Source: Gymnothorax reevesii
Lineage: Eukaryota; Chordata; Actinopteri; Anguilliformes; Muraenidae
Length of the DNA stretch: 64,000 bases
Assembly: GCA_029721435.1 (NCBI GenBank)
Contig: CM056573.1
Span: forward strand, 71,924,001 to 71,988,000
Direction: 5' to 3'
Position 1 is the first letter of the stretch. Each line of letters starts with the position of its first letter. Below are positions 7,390-20,129 of this stretch, one piece after another. The notes under the pieces were generated by a model. The model was not told the DNA's origin, did not search any database, and saw only the letters and a program-made list of their open reading frames with translations. A program made the position numbers and the translations under genes.

Positions 7390-8854
7390 GTCTGAGCAGC
7401 TGCTCATTTTGAAAACAAGAAGGGCACTTGGTAGAGCTCATACCTCCGCCATGCCCACATGTAAGTATTATTGGTTCTGGATCCAGGAGAGTATCATCCA
7501 GACCAACAACAGCTGTGATTAGTTCCTCTTTTAGGGTAGATTCTATTCAGTGCTGAAATTTTATGAAAATCTGTTCATTACATAAGGACATTCCGAATAT
7601 AAGACGATTCTGGATATGAGACTACTCCCCTTTCTCAAGTCATATTTTGGAAAAAATAGGGTTTTGATGACAAAATCTTGTTTTAGTCACTAAAGAATAA
7701 TAATCATCGCAAAAATTTCTTTGAAAATACTGATAAAACAAACTGGAAGAAAAACCAATATTAAAGATTGCAGGCTGTTGTTTTGCGCCATCTATTGCTG
7801 TGAACATGTATTGAGTATAGACATAAAACGCACACACAGGAGGACTGTTATTGTTAGAAGTCTAATCCACGGAAAATACGACGACCCCATTTCTCCGCTG
7901 TGACGTGTTTTTAATGGAACGGCGGAGGCGTCAAAGATAAAACAGGGTCACTTGAGCAAAAGGAGAGGAAATAGTAAACATGCCCGATGGACGAGAGATG
8001 CTAATTTACTGAGATTCCGCTGAGAAGTCACTGTTATGTCAAAGACGCAGAGTGCATCGTATGCCTGTTCCGTGGATATATAAAAAGCACCGTTGCCATA
8101 AACATATCTCCCCAGCGGGCCACGGAACGAAGTAGATTCCCAGTCCGTTGTGGAAACATATACTGGTGTACGTGCGATTAGGCAGTGATTGTTTTAAAAT
8201 TTCATTTGATTTCATTTGACACACTCTTTTTACTTGAACAAAAGATTGACCGCGATTCCGTACCATGCTTTCTGTTAACGTTCTGACAAAATGTGGCAGC
8301 CCTCCATGCTTAGGGTTGGGCGTGTAAAGTCACCGAACAGGCCTTGTGGTGACGTGTCTCAAATGGAACACTCGAGGCGTCATAAATCAGACCGGGTCAC
8401 TTGAGCAGAAGAAAACAAAGGAGTAAACAAGCCCGATGGATGAGAGGTTCGAATTCGCTTGGATTCTGCTGAGAAGTCGCTTTGACGTCAAAGAGCCAGA
8501 GTGCATCGAATGTTCATTTTGTTGCTATAACAACAGCACCGTTGCTATAAACAACTCTGCCCAGGGGGCCGACGGAAGAATGCTGATTCTCAGTCCGTGT
8601 CCAATGCTCATGGAAACATGTCCAGGTGTACGTGCGATTTGGCAGTGATTTTATTTTTATGAATGTAGATTTTAATTGACTCACTCTTTGCTTAAGCAAA
8701 AAAATGACCGCAATTCAGTTGCATGCTTTTTGTTTACGTATTGACAAAATGTGCCTGCCCTCCACTTAGCCGTCGGGCTTGTCTTGTGACCAAACAGGCT
8801 GTCTGCTGTGACGTGACTTAAATGGATCAGCGGAGGTTTCAAATTCTACGGCAG

Positions 8855-9286
8855 CTACAGGTCTCAAAAAAGTTGGGACACTTGTAAAAAGGGGCTTTAA
8901 AAGCATTGAATTTCTAAGAGAATCAGCTGAAAGAACATTTAGCAAGTAATTAAGTTAACTGTCATCTGCTGCGCAACATGATTACTCATAAAAGGGTTGT
9001 CATTGAGAGGCTGAGTTTCTCAGAAGTAAAGATGGCCAGAAGCTCTCCCACCTGTGAAGGCTTGCATGAAAAATAATGTTGAATACTTTAAAAACACTGC
9101 TCCTCGACGTTAAATTGCAAAAGCATTGAAGGCCTCATCATCTTCAGTACATGACATCATCAAAAGATTCAGAGTAACTGGAAAAATCAGGGACTAGGCC
9201 GAAACCTTTACTGGATGCCCTTTATCTTCGGACCCTCAGATGCCACTGCATCACTCACCGGCATGATTCTTGGGATTCTGCAATGA
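8855..9286 (+). mobile_element. Tc1-like 5' fragment (U3)
   Basis: Type A form with the 11 bp deletion after the helix-turn-helix relic. Confidence 0.7.
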
Positions 9287-9540
9287 TAGAGAAAGAAAAA
9301 ACATCACTGATTATACCTAGAACTGCCACAAGGTCATTCTGACCTCCATTAGTCCCAGTGCAAAAGAATGTAAATGGACTATATAGGGGCTGACTATGGA
9401 GCTAGGCAGATTGGCAGCTCAAAGCACTTGACAGTAGCCTAATACCTCACGTATGCCCATTTATGCAACACATTCATACACTGACGGCTACGCAAGGCAG
9501 TCAACTGCATCTTGGTTGACTGCATTTTGTTACTTTTTGA

Positions 9541-9945
9541 ATGGTGTGCAGGCGCATATATAAGCCAGTTGCTGTCATGACGTCAGAATCAATTTGTTCT
9601 CCCATTTTGCAGGTACAAATTGTGATTGTCACAGAGCTGTTCTTCTATTCATTTAGTTTATTTAGTAAGCTGGTTAGGATACCAGAAAAAGAAATTAATC
9701 AGAGGAAATGGATGAATGTAAGTCAGGCTTTGACAAAGCTTCAGGACATGAGTTCTTGTGAGTCAGATGGAGAAGAAATATCAGGGCTCAGTGATGCTTC
9801 TAGGTCTAGTGAATCCGACTCCGATTTTGAAACTGAATGCGATCGTGAGCCACACGGTAAAGGTATCACAGCTGCTGGGCAAACTAAGCCTTTGATGCCA
9901 GGAAGGTCACCAAAACTGGATATTTATTCACGTCATAATGCTTAG
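9541..9945 (+). pseudogene. piggyBac-like N-terminal fragment, open for 134 codons (U4)
   Basis: The frame is open from the unit anchor across the TATA box to the stop, but the first 57 codons are probably promoter and leader read through by chance. The ancestral ATG is changed to ATT, so the best remaining start is an internal ATG. No catalytic domain follows. Confidence 0.5.
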
Positions 9946-10220
9946 GTTTCACAGCATAATTTCAAGTCCAAATACTTTGAAACATTTAAAATTAGCCACA
10001 ATAGCCAACAAATTGATGCTTTAAAGCTCTGACCTCTATACTATTTAATCAATGAAGAATCTTAGCAAAACACCATTTATTGTCCTCTGAATTCTGAAAG
10101 TACTTTGAAATGCTTTCACTGAGGCAACACCTCACAGCTTAAAAGTATTACAAAGAGTGGTGCATTTTTGTCGATAAAGAGGATGCAGTCATATTTCCAC
10201 GTCATCCATGCCATGATGAA

Positions 10221-10554
10221 GGGATACGCAGTAGCGCAGTGGAGAGCATGGGCTTGACTTGGGATGGAAAGATTCTGTGTTCAAGTCCATGCCTTAGCCT
10301 GTGCAAAGTGTTCTCAGGTAAAACTCTTCACTTCCACACTGCCTCACTCTACCCAGGTGTACAAATGGGTCCCAGCAAAATTGTCAGGGAAACTTGACTG
10401 AGAGCAGTGGGAGAACCCGAGTTGGACTAGTGTCCCATCGAGGGGGTTTAGCAATACTCCTATTTGCTTCATGTCACAGAAACCAGGGTTAAACACAGGC
10501 CTGGTGGGCCTCCAGGCATGACCTCCACGCCTGGTTAGAAATAGTCTTTATTCC
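10221..10554 (+). mobile_element. tRNA-derived SINE (U4)
   Basis: Carries the gggatacgc and gtccatgcc variant pair also seen in U5, U11, U15 and U19. Confidence 0.7.
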
Positions 10555-12034
10555 GTCTGAGCAGCTGCTCATTTTGAAAACAAGAAGGGCACTTGGTAGA
10601 GCTCATACCTCCGCCAAGCCCACATGTAAGTATTATTGGTTCTGGATCCAGGAGAGTATCATCCAGACCAACAACAGCTGTGATTAGTTCTTCTTTTAGG
10701 GCAGATTCTATTCAGTGCTGAAATTTTCTGAAAATCTGTTGATTACATAAGGACATACCGAATTGTTCCGAATATAAGACGATTCTGGATATGAGACTAC
10801 TCCCCTTTCTCAAGTCATATTTTGGAAAAAATAGGGTTTGGATGACAAAATCTTGTTTTAGTCACTAAAGAATAATAATCATGGCAAAAATTTCTTTGAA
10901 AATACTGATAAAACAAACTGAAAGAAAAACCAATATAAAAGATTGCAGGCTGTTGTTTTGCGCCATCTATTGTTGTGAACATGTATTGAGTATAGACTAT
11001 AAAACGCACACACAGGATGACTGCTATTGTGAGAAGCCTAGTCCACAGAAAATACGACGACCCCATTTCTCCGCTGTGACGTGTCTTTAATGGAACGGCG
11101 GAGGCGTCAAAGATAAAACAGGGTCACTTGAGCAAAAGGAGAGGAAATAGTAAACATGCCCGATGGACGAGAGATGCTAATTTACTGAGATTCCGCAGAG
11201 AAGTCACTGTTATGTCAAAGACGCAGAGTGCATCGTATGCCTGTTCCGTGGATATGTAAAAAGCACCGTTGCCATAAACATATCTCCCCAGCGGGCCACA
11301 GTACGAAGTAGATTCCCAGTCCGTCGTGGAAACATATACTGGTGTACGTGCGATTAGGTAGTGATTGTTTTTAAATTTCATTTGATTTCATTTGACACAC
11401 TCTTTTTACTTGAACAAAAGATTGACCGCGATTCCGTACCATGCTTTCTGTTAACGTTCTGACAAAATGTGGCAGCCCTCCATGCTTAGGGTCGGGCGTG
11501 TAAAGTCACCGAACAGGCCTTGTGGTGACGTGTCTTAAATGGAACACTCGAGGCATCATAAATCAGACCGGGTCACTTGAGCAGAAGAAAACAAAGGAGT
11601 AAACAAGCCCGATGGATGAGAGGTTCGAATTCTCTTGGATTCGGCTGAGAGGTCGCTTTGACGTCAAAGAGCCAGAGGGCATCGAATGTTCATTTTGTTG
11701 CTATAACAACAGCACCGTTGCTATAAACAACTCTGCCCAGGGAGCCGACGGAAGAATGCTGATTCTCAGTCCGTGTCCAATGCTCATGGAAAGATGTCCA
11801 GGAGTACATGCGATTTGGCAGTGATTTTATTTTTATGAAATTAGATTTTAATTGACTCACTCTTTGTTTAAACAAAAAAAAAAAAAGATGCGCGATTCAG
11901 TAGCATGCTTTCTGTTTACGTATTGACAAAATGTGCCTGCCCTCCACTTAGCCGTCGGGCTTGTCTTGTGACCAACCAGGCTCTGCTGTTACGTGACTTA
12001 AATGGACCAGTGGAGGTTTCAAATTCTCCGGCAG

Positions 12035-12476
12035 CTACAGGTCTCAAAAAAGTTGGCGCACTTGTAAAAAGGGGCTTTAAAAGCATTGAATTTCTAAGAG
12101 AATCAGCTGAAAGAACATTTAGCAAGTAATTAAGTTAACTGTCATCTGCTGCGCAACATGATGACTTATAAAAGGGTTGTCATTGAGAGGCTGAGTTTCT
12201 CAGAATTAAAGATGGCCAGAAGCTCTACCACCTGTGAAGGCTTGCATAAAAAAAAATGTTGAATACTTTAAAAACACTGCTCCTCGACGTTAAATTGCAA
12301 AGACATTGAAGGTCTCATCATCTTCAGTACATGACATCATCAAAAGATTCAGAGTAACTGGAAAAATCTCTGCCTGTAAGGGACTAGGCCGAGACCTTTA
12401 CTGGATGCCCTTTATCTTCGGACCCTCAGATGCCACTGCATCACTCACCGGCATGATTCTTGGGATTCTGCAATGA
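12035..12476 (+). mobile_element. Tc1-like 5' fragment (U4)
   Basis: C form with gttggcgca after the terminus; same variant as U1, U11 and U19. Confidence 0.7.
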
Positions 12477-12730
12477 TAGAGAAAGAAAAAACATCACTGA
12501 TTATACCTAGAACTGCCACAAGGTCATTCTGACCTCCATTAGTCCCAGTGCAAAAGAATGTAAATGGACTATATAGGGGCTGACTATGGAGCTAGGCAGA
12601 TTGGCAGCTCAAAGCACTTGACAGTAGCCTAATACCTCACGTATGCCCATTTATGCAACACATTCATACACTGACGGCTACGCAAGGCAGTCAACTGCAT
12701 CTTGGTTGACTGCATTTTGTTACTTTTTGA

Positions 12731-13135
12731 ATGGTGTGCAGGCGCATATATAAGCCAGTTGCTGTCATGACGTCAGAATCAATTTGTTCTCCCATTTTGC
12801 AGGTACAAATTGTGATTGTCACAGAGCTGTTCTTCTATTCATTTAGTTTATTTAGTAAGCTGGTTAGGATACCAGAAAAAGAAATTAATCAGAGGAAATG
12901 GATGAATGTAAGTCAGGCTTTGACAAAGCTTCAGGACATGAGTTCTTGTGAGTCAGATGGAGAAGAAATATCAGGGCTCAGTGATGCTTCTAGGTCTAGT
13001 GAATCCGACTCCGATTTTGAAACTGAATGCGATCGTGAGCCACACGGTAAAGGTATCACAGCTGCTGGGCAAACTAAGCCTTTGATGCCAGGAAGGTCAC
13101 CAAAACTGGATATTTATTCACGTCATAATGCTTAG
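12731..13135 (+). pseudogene. piggyBac-like N-terminal fragment, open for 134 codons (U5)
   Basis: Same state as U4: frame intact, ancestral ATG lost. Confidence 0.5.
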
Positions 13136-13410
13136 GTTTCACAGCATAATTTCAAGTCCAAATACTTTGAAACATTTAAAATTAGCCACAATAGCCAACA
13201 AATTGATGCTTTAAAGCTCTGACCTCTATACTATTTAATCAATGAAGAATCTTAGCAAAACACCATTTATTGTCCTCTGAATTCTGAAAGTACTTTGAAA
13301 TGCTTTCACTGAGGCAACACCTCACAGCTTAAAAGTATTACAAAGAGTGGTGCATTTTTGTCGATAAAGAGGATGCAGTCATATTTCCACGTCATCCATG
13401 CCATGATGAA

Positions 13411-13744
13411 GGGATACGCAGTAGCGCAGTGGAGAGCATGGGCTTGACTTGGGATGGAAAGATTCTGTGTTCAAGTCCATGCCTTAGCCTGTGCAAAGTG
13501 TTCTCAGGCAAAACTCTTCACTTCCACACTGCCTCACTCTACCCAGGTGTACAAATGGGTCCCAGCAAAATTGTCAGGGAAACTTGACTGAGAGCAGTGG
13601 GAGAACCCGAGTTGGACTAGTGTCCCATCGAGGGGGTTTAGCAATACTCCTATTTGCTTCATGTCACAGAAACCAGGGTTAAACACAGGCCTGGTGGGCC
13701 TCCAGGCATGACCTCCACGCCTGGTTAGAAATAGTCTTTATTCC
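13411..13744 (+). mobile_element. tRNA-derived SINE (U5)
   Basis: Carries gggatacgc and gtccatgcc, unlike its duplicate partner U8. Confidence 0.7.
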
Positions 13745-15221
13745 GTCTGAGCAGCTGCTCATTTTGAAAACAAGAAGGGCACTTGGTAGAGCTCATACCT
13801 CCGCCAAGCCCACATGTAAGTATTATTGGTTCTGGATCCAGGAGAGTATCATCCAGACCAACAACAGCTGTGATTAGTTCTTCTTTTAGGGCAGATTCTA
13901 TTCAGTGCTGAAATTTTCTGAAAATCTGTTCATTACATAAGGACATACCGAATTGTTCCGAATATAAGACGATTCTGGATATGAGACAACTCCCCTTTCT
14001 CAAGTCATATTTTGGAAAAAATAGGGTTTTGATGACAAAATCTTGTTTTAGTCACTAAAGAATAATAATCATCGCAAAAATTTCTTTGAAAATACTGATA
14101 AAACAAACTGAAAGAAAAACCAATATAAAAGATTGCAGGCTGTTGTTTTGCGCCATCTATTGTTGTGAACATGTATTGAGTATTGGCTATAAAACGCACA
14201 CACAGGATGACTGTTATTGTTAGAAGCCTAGTCCACGGAAAATACGACGACCCCATTTCTCCGCTGTGACGTGTCTTTAATGGAACGGCGGAGGCGTCAA
14301 AGATAAAACAGGGTCACTTGAGCAAAAGGAGAGGAAATAGTAAACATGCCCGATGGACGAGAGATGCTAATTTACTGAGATTCCGCAGAGAAGTCACTGT
14401 TATGTCAAAGACGCAGAGTGCATCGTATGCCTGTTCCGTGGATATGTAAAAAGCACCGTTGCCATAAACATATCTCCCCAGCGGGCCACAGTACGAAGTA
14501 GATTCCCAGTCCGTCGTGGAAACATATACTGGTGTACGTGCGATTAGGTAGTGATTGTTTTTAAATTTCATTTGATTTCATTTGACACACTCTTTTTACA
14601 TGAACAAAAGATTGACCGCGATTCCGTGCCATGCTTTCTGTTAACGTTCTGACAAAATGTGGCAGCCCTCCATGCTTAGGGTCGGGCGTGTAAAGTCACC
14701 GAACAGGCCTTGTGGTGACGTGTCTTAAATGGAACACTCGAGGCGTCATAAATCAGACCGGGTCACTTGAGCAGAAGAAAACAAAGGAGTAAACAAGCCC
14801 GATGGATGAGAGGTTCGAATTCTCTTGGATTCTGCTGAGAAGTCGCTTTGACGTCAAAGAGCCAGAGTGCATCGAATGTTCATTTTGTTGCTATAACAAC
14901 AGCACCGTTGCTATAAACAACTCTGCCCAGGGAGCCGACGGAAGAATGCTGATTCTCAGTCCGTGTCCAGTGCTCATGGAAAGATGTCCAGGAGTACATG
15001 CGATTTGGCAGTGATTTTATTTTTATGAAATTAGATTTTAATTGACTCACTCTTTGTTTAAACAAAAAAAAAAGATGCGCGATTCAGTAGCATGCTTTCT
15101 TTTTACGTATTGACAAAATGTGCCTGCCCTCCACTTAGCCGTCGGGCTTGTCTTGTGACCAAACAGGCTCTGCTGTGACGTGACTTAAATGGACCAGTGG
15201 AGGTTTCAAATTCTCCGGCAG

Positions 15222-15663
15222 CTACAGGTCTCAAAAAAGTTGGGACACTTGTAAAAAGGGGCTTTAACAGCATTGAATTTCTAAGAGAATCAGCTGAAAG
15301 AACATTTAGCAAGTAATTAAGTTAACTGTCATCTGCTGCGCAACATGATGACTTATAAAAGGGTTGTCATTGAGAGGCTGAGTTTCTCAGAAGTAAAGAT
15401 GGCCAGAAGCTCTACCACCTGTGAAGGCTTGCATAAAAAAAAATGTTGAATACTTTAAAAACACTGCTCCTCGACGTTAAATTGCAAAGACATTGAAGGT
15501 CTCATCATCTTCAGTACATGACATCATCAAAAGATTCAGAGTAACTGGAAAAATCTCTGCCTGTAAGGGACTAGGCCGAGACCTTTACTGGATGCCCTTT
15601 ATCTTCGGACCCTCAGATGCCACTGCATCACTCACCGGCATGATTCTTGGGATTCTGCAATGA
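15222..15663 (+). mobile_element. Tc1-like 5' fragment (U5)
   Basis: C form with the ttaacagcatt change shared only with U8. Confidence 0.7.
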
Positions 15664-15917
15664 TAGAGAAAGAAAAAACATCACTGATTATACCTAGAAC
15701 TGCCACAAGGTCATTCTGACCTCCATTAGTCCCAGTGCAAAAGAATGTAAATGGACTATATAGGGGCTGACTATGGAGCTAGGCAGATTGGCAGCTCAAA
15801 GCACTTGACAGTAGCCTAATACCTCACGTATGCCCATTTATGCAACACATTCATACACTGACGGCTACGCAAGGCAGTCAACTGCATCTTGGTTGACTGC
15901 ATTTTGTTACTTTTTGA

Positions 15918-16322
15918 ATGGTGTGCAGGCGCATATATAAGCCAGTTGCTGTCATGACGTCAGAATCAATTTGTTCTCCCATTTTGCAGGTACAAATTGT
16001 GATTGTCACAGAGCTGTTCTTCTATTCATTTAGTTTATTTAGTAAGCTGGTTAGGATACCAGAAAAAGAAATTAATCAGAGGAAATGGATGAATGTAAGT
16101 CAGGCTTTGACAAAGCTTCAGGACATGAGTTCTTGTGAGTCAGATGGAGAAGAAATATCAGGGCTCAGTGATGCTTCTAGGTCTAGTGAATCCGACTCCG
16201 ATTTTGAAACTGAATGCGATCGTGAGCCACACGGTAAAGGTATCACAGCTGCTGGGCAAACTAAGCCTTTGATGCCAGGAAGGTCACCAAAACTGGATAT
16301 TTATTCACGTCATAATGCTTAG
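15918..16322 (+). pseudogene. piggyBac-like N-terminal fragment, open for 134 codons (U6)
   Basis: Frame intact, ancestral ATG lost, as in U4. Confidence 0.5.
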
Positions 16323-16597
16323 GTTTCACAGCATAATTTGAAGTCCAAATACTTTGAAACATTTAAAATTAGCCACAATAGCCAACAAATTGATGCTTTA
16401 AAGCTCTGACCTCTATACTATTTAATCAATGAAGAATCTTAGCAAAACACCATTTATTGTCCTCTGAATTCTGAAAGTACTTTGAAATGCTTTCACTGAG
16501 GCAACACCTCACAGCTTAAAAGTATTACAAAGAGTGGTGCATTTTTGTCGATAAAGAGGATGCAGTCATATTTCCAAGTCATCCATGCCATGATGAA

Positions 16598-16931
16598 GGG
16601 AGACGCAGTAGCGCAGTGGAGAGCATGGGCTTGACTTGGGATGGAAAGATTCTGTGTTCAAGTCCTTGCCTTAGCCTGTGCAAAGTGTTCTCAGGCAAAA
16701 CTCTTCACTTCCACACTGCCTCACTCTACCCAGGTGTACAAATGGGTCCCAGCAAAATTGTCAGGGAAACTTGACTGAGAGCAGTGGGAGAACCCGAGTT
16801 GGACTAGTGTCCCATCGAGGGGGTTTAGCAATACTCCTATTTGCTTCATGTCACAGAAACCAGGGTTAAACACAGGCCTGGTGGGCCTCCAGGCATGACC
16901 TCCACGCCTGGTTAGAAATAGTCTTTATTCC
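16598..16931 (+). mobile_element. tRNA-derived SINE (U6)
   Basis: gggagacgc and gtccttgcc variants; boxes intact. Confidence 0.7.
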
Positions 16932-18408
16932 GTCTGAGCAGCTGCTCATTTTGAAAACAAGAAGGGCACTTGGTAGAGCTCATACCTCCGCCAAGCCCAC
17001 ATGTAAGTATTATTGGTTCTGGATCCAGGAGAGTATCATCCAGACCAACAACAGCTGTGATTAGTTCTTCTTTTAGGGCAGATTCTATTCAGTGCTGAAA
17101 TTTTCTGAAAATCTGTTCATTACATAAGGACATACCGAATTGTTCCGAATATAAGACGATTCTGGATATGAGACTACTCCCCTTTCTCAAGTCATATTTT
17201 GGAAAAAATAGGGTTTGGATGACAAAATCTTGTTTTAGTCACTAAAGAATAATAATCATGGCAAAAATTTCTTTAAAAATACTGATAAAACAAACTGAAA
17301 GAAAAACCAATATAAAAGATTGCAGGCTGTTGTTTTGCGCCATCTATTGTTGTGAACATGTATTGAGTATAGACTATAAAACGCACACACAGGATGACTG
17401 CCATTGTGAGAAGCCTAGTCCACAGAAAATACGACGACCCCATTTCTCCGCTGTGACGTGTCTTTAATGGAACGGCGGAGGCGTCAAAGATAAAACAGGG
17501 TCACTTGAGCAAAAGGAGAGGAAATAGTAAACATGCCCGATGGACGAGAGATGCTAATTTACTGAGATTCCGCAGAGAAGTCACTGTTATGTCAAAGACG
17601 CAGAGTGCATCGTATGCCTGTTCCGTGGATATGTAAAAAGCACCGTTGCCATAAACATATCTCCCCAGCGGGCCACAGTACGAAGTAGATTCCCAGTCCG
17701 TCGTGGAAACATATACTGGTGTACGTGCGATTAGGTAGCGATTGTTTTTAAATTTCATTTGATTTCAATTGACACACTCTTTTTACTTGAACAAAAGATT
17801 GACCGCGATTCCGTACCATGCTTTCTGTTAACGTTCTGACAAAATGTGGCAGCCCTCCATGCTTAGGGTCGGGCGTGTAAAGTCACCGAACAGGCCTTGA
17901 GGTGACGTGTCTTAAATGGAACACTCGAGGCGTCATAAATCAGACCGGGTCACTTGAGCAGAAGAAAACAAAGGAGTAAACAAGCCCGATGGATGAGAGG
18001 TTCGAATTCTCTTGGATTCTGCTGAGAAGTCGCTTTGACGTCAAAGAGCCAGAGTGCATCGAATGTTCATTTTGTTGCAATATCAACAGCACCGTTGCTA
18101 TAAACAACTCTGCTCAGGTGGCCGACGGAAGAATGCTGATTCTCAGTCCGTGTCCAATGCTCATGGAAACATGTCCAGGTGTACGTGCGATTTGGCAGTG
18201 ATATTATTTTTATGAAATTAGATTTTAATTGACTCACTCTTTTTTTAAACAAAAAAAATGGCCGCGATTCAGTAGCATGCTTTCTGTTTACGTATTGACA
18301 AATTGTGCTTGCCCTCCTCTTAGCCGTCGGGCTTGTCTTGTGACCAGACAGACTGTCCGCTGTGACGTGTCTTAAATGGATCAGCGGAGGTTTCAAATTC
18401 TCCGGCAG

Positions 18409-18857
18409 CTACAGGTCTCAAAAAAGTTGGGACACTTGTAAAAAGGGGCTTTAAAAGCATTGAATTTCTAAGAGAATCAGCTGAAAGAACATTTAGCAAG
18501 TAATTAAGTTAACTGTCATCTGCTGCGCAACATGATTACCGGGTACTTATAAAAGGGTTGTCATTGAGAGGCTGAGTTTCTCAGAAGTAAAGATGGCCAG
18601 AAGCTCTCCCACCTGTGAAGGCTTGCATGAAAAAAAATTTTGAATACTTTAAAAACACTGCTCCTCGACGTTAAATTGCAAAGGCATTGAAGGTCTCATC
18701 ATCTTCAGTACATGACATCATCAAAAGATTCAGAGTAACTGGAAAAATCTCTGCGTGTAAGGGACTAGGCCGAAACCTTTACTGGATGCCCTTTATCTTC
18801 GGACCCTCAGATGCCACTGCATCACTCACCGGCATGATTCTTGGGATTCTGCAATAA
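18409..18857 (+). mobile_element. Tc1-like 5' fragment with 7 bp insertion (U6)
   Basis: The insertion ccgggta in the leader marks the last unit of a higher-order block. Confidence 0.7.
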
Positions 18858-19265
18858 CAGAGACAGAAAAAACATCACTGATTATACCTAGAACTGCCAC
18901 AAGGTCATTTTGACCTCCATTAGTCCCAGTGCAAAAGAATGTAAATGGACTATATAGCGGCTGACTATGGAGCTAGTCAGATTGGCAGCTCAAAGCACTT
19001 GACAGTAGCCTAAATCCCTCACGTATGCCCATTTATGCAACACATTCATACACTGACGGCTACGCAAGGCAGTCAACTGCATCTTGGTTGACTGCATTTT
19101 GTTACTTTTTGAATGGTTTGCAGGCGCATATATAAGCCAGTTGCTGTCATGACGTCAGAATCAATTTGTTCTCCCATTTTGCAGGTAGAAATTGTGATTG
19201 TCACAGAGCTGTTCTTCTATTCATTTAGTTTATTTCGTAAGCTGGTTAGGATACAAGAAAAAGAA

Positions 19266-19518
19266 ATGGATCAGAGGAAATGGATGAATGTAAGTCAGGC
19301 TTTGGCAATGCTTCAGGACATGAGTTCTTGTGAGTCAGATGGAGAAGAAATATCAGGGCTCAGTGATGCGTCTAGGTCTAGTGAATCCGACTCCGATTTT
19401 TGAAACTGAATGCGATCGTGAGCCACACGGTAAAGGTATCACAGCTGCTGGGCAAACTAAGCCTTTGATGCCAGGAAGGTCACCAAAACTGCATATTTCT
19501 TCACGTCATAATGCTTAG
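19266..19518 (+). pseudogene. piggyBac-like N-terminal fragment, frameshifted (U7)
   Basis: Type A state: ATG kept, extra T, early stop at 19401-19403. Confidence 0.5.
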
Positions 19519-19795
19519 GTTTCACAGCATAATATCAAGTCCAAATACTTTGAAACATTTAAAATTAGCCACAATATCAAAAAAAATTTGAAGTTTTAAA
19601 GCTCTGACCTCTGTACTATTTAATCAATGAAGAATCTTAGCAAAACACCATTTATTGTCCTCCGAATTCTGAAAGTACTTTGAAATGCTTTCACTGAGGC
19701 AAGACCTCACAGCTTTAAAGTATTACAAAGAGTGGTGCATTTTTGTCAATAAAGAGGATTCAGTCATATTTCCACGTCATCCATGCCATGATGAG

Positions 19796-20129
19796 GGGAG
19801 ACGCAGTAGCGCAGTGGAGAGCATGGGCTTGACTTGGGATGGAAAAATTCTGTGTTCAAGTCCTTGCCTTAGCCTGTGCAAAGTGTTCTCAGGTAAAACT
19901 CTTCACTTCCACACTGCCTCACTCTACCCAGGTGTACAAATGGGTACCAGCAAAATTGTCAGGGAAACTTGACTGAGAGCAGTGGGAGAACCCGAGTTGG
20001 ACTAGTGTCCCATCGAGGGGGTTTAGCAATACTCCTATTTGCTTCATGTCACAGAAACCAGGGTTAAACACAGGCCTGGTGGGCCTCCAGGCATGACCTC
20101 CACGCCTGGTTAGAAATAGTCTTTATTCC
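19796..20129 (+). mobile_element. tRNA-derived SINE (U7)
   Basis: Type A copy with intact pol III boxes. Confidence 0.7.

Larger units (their letters stand above)
6373..9540 (+). repeat. Unit U3, type A (3168 bp)
   Basis: Full type A unit with the 11 bp Tc1-relic deletion. Near-copy of U10 at a spacing of 22,290 bp. Private differences include a Ser-to-Cys change in the acidic segment. Subrepeat block 7895-8854. Confidence 0.92.
9541..12730 (+). repeat. Unit U4, type C (3190 bp)
   Basis: Shares with U11 and U19 a distinct group of changes (cggctgagaggtcg and gagggcatcg in subrepeat b, ctgttacgtg in the stub). The longest A-run after the palindrome accounts for its extra length. Subrepeat block 11071-12034. 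Confidence 0.92.
12731..15917 (+). repeat. Unit U5, type C (3187 bp)
   Basis: Near-copy of U8, 9,550 bp away (both have tattggctat in the AT-rich interval and ttaacagcatt in the Tc1 relic), but the SINE heads differ. Subrepeat block 14261-15221. Confidence 0.92.
6373..19112 (+). repeat. Higher-order block 1 (U3-U6, A-C-C-C/D tetramer)
   Basis: 12,740 bp made of units of 3168, 3190, 3187 and 3195 bp. It begins with a type A unit (frameshifted piggyBac-like segment, 11 bp deletion in the Tc1 relic). It ends with a unit carrying a 7 bp insertion in the Tc1 relic and the taaatccctc terminal signature. Confidence 0.8.
15918..19112 (+). repeat. Unit U6, C-type start and D-type end (3195 bp)
   Basis: The 5' part is type C. 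From subrepeat b (tgcaatatcaac near 18076) onward it is the D form found in U13 and U17, including the 7 bp insertion near 18539. Near-copy of U9. Subrepeat block 17448-18408. Confidence 0.92.

Noticed and set aside
9541..9945. 134-codon open frame seen in all C units as a real protein-coding gene
   Set aside because: Its first part is the TATA/CRE promoter region, the ancestral ATG is lost, no catalytic domain follows, and sister units have frameshifts or stops. It is a transposase relic kept open by array homogenisation.
18067..18396. 109-codon minus-strand frame in subrepeat b (also in U9 and U17)
   Set aside because: It is antisense across the subrepeat and its third-copy stub. It is longer there only because D-type variants remove stops, and other units break it at about 61 codons. 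No family resemblance.
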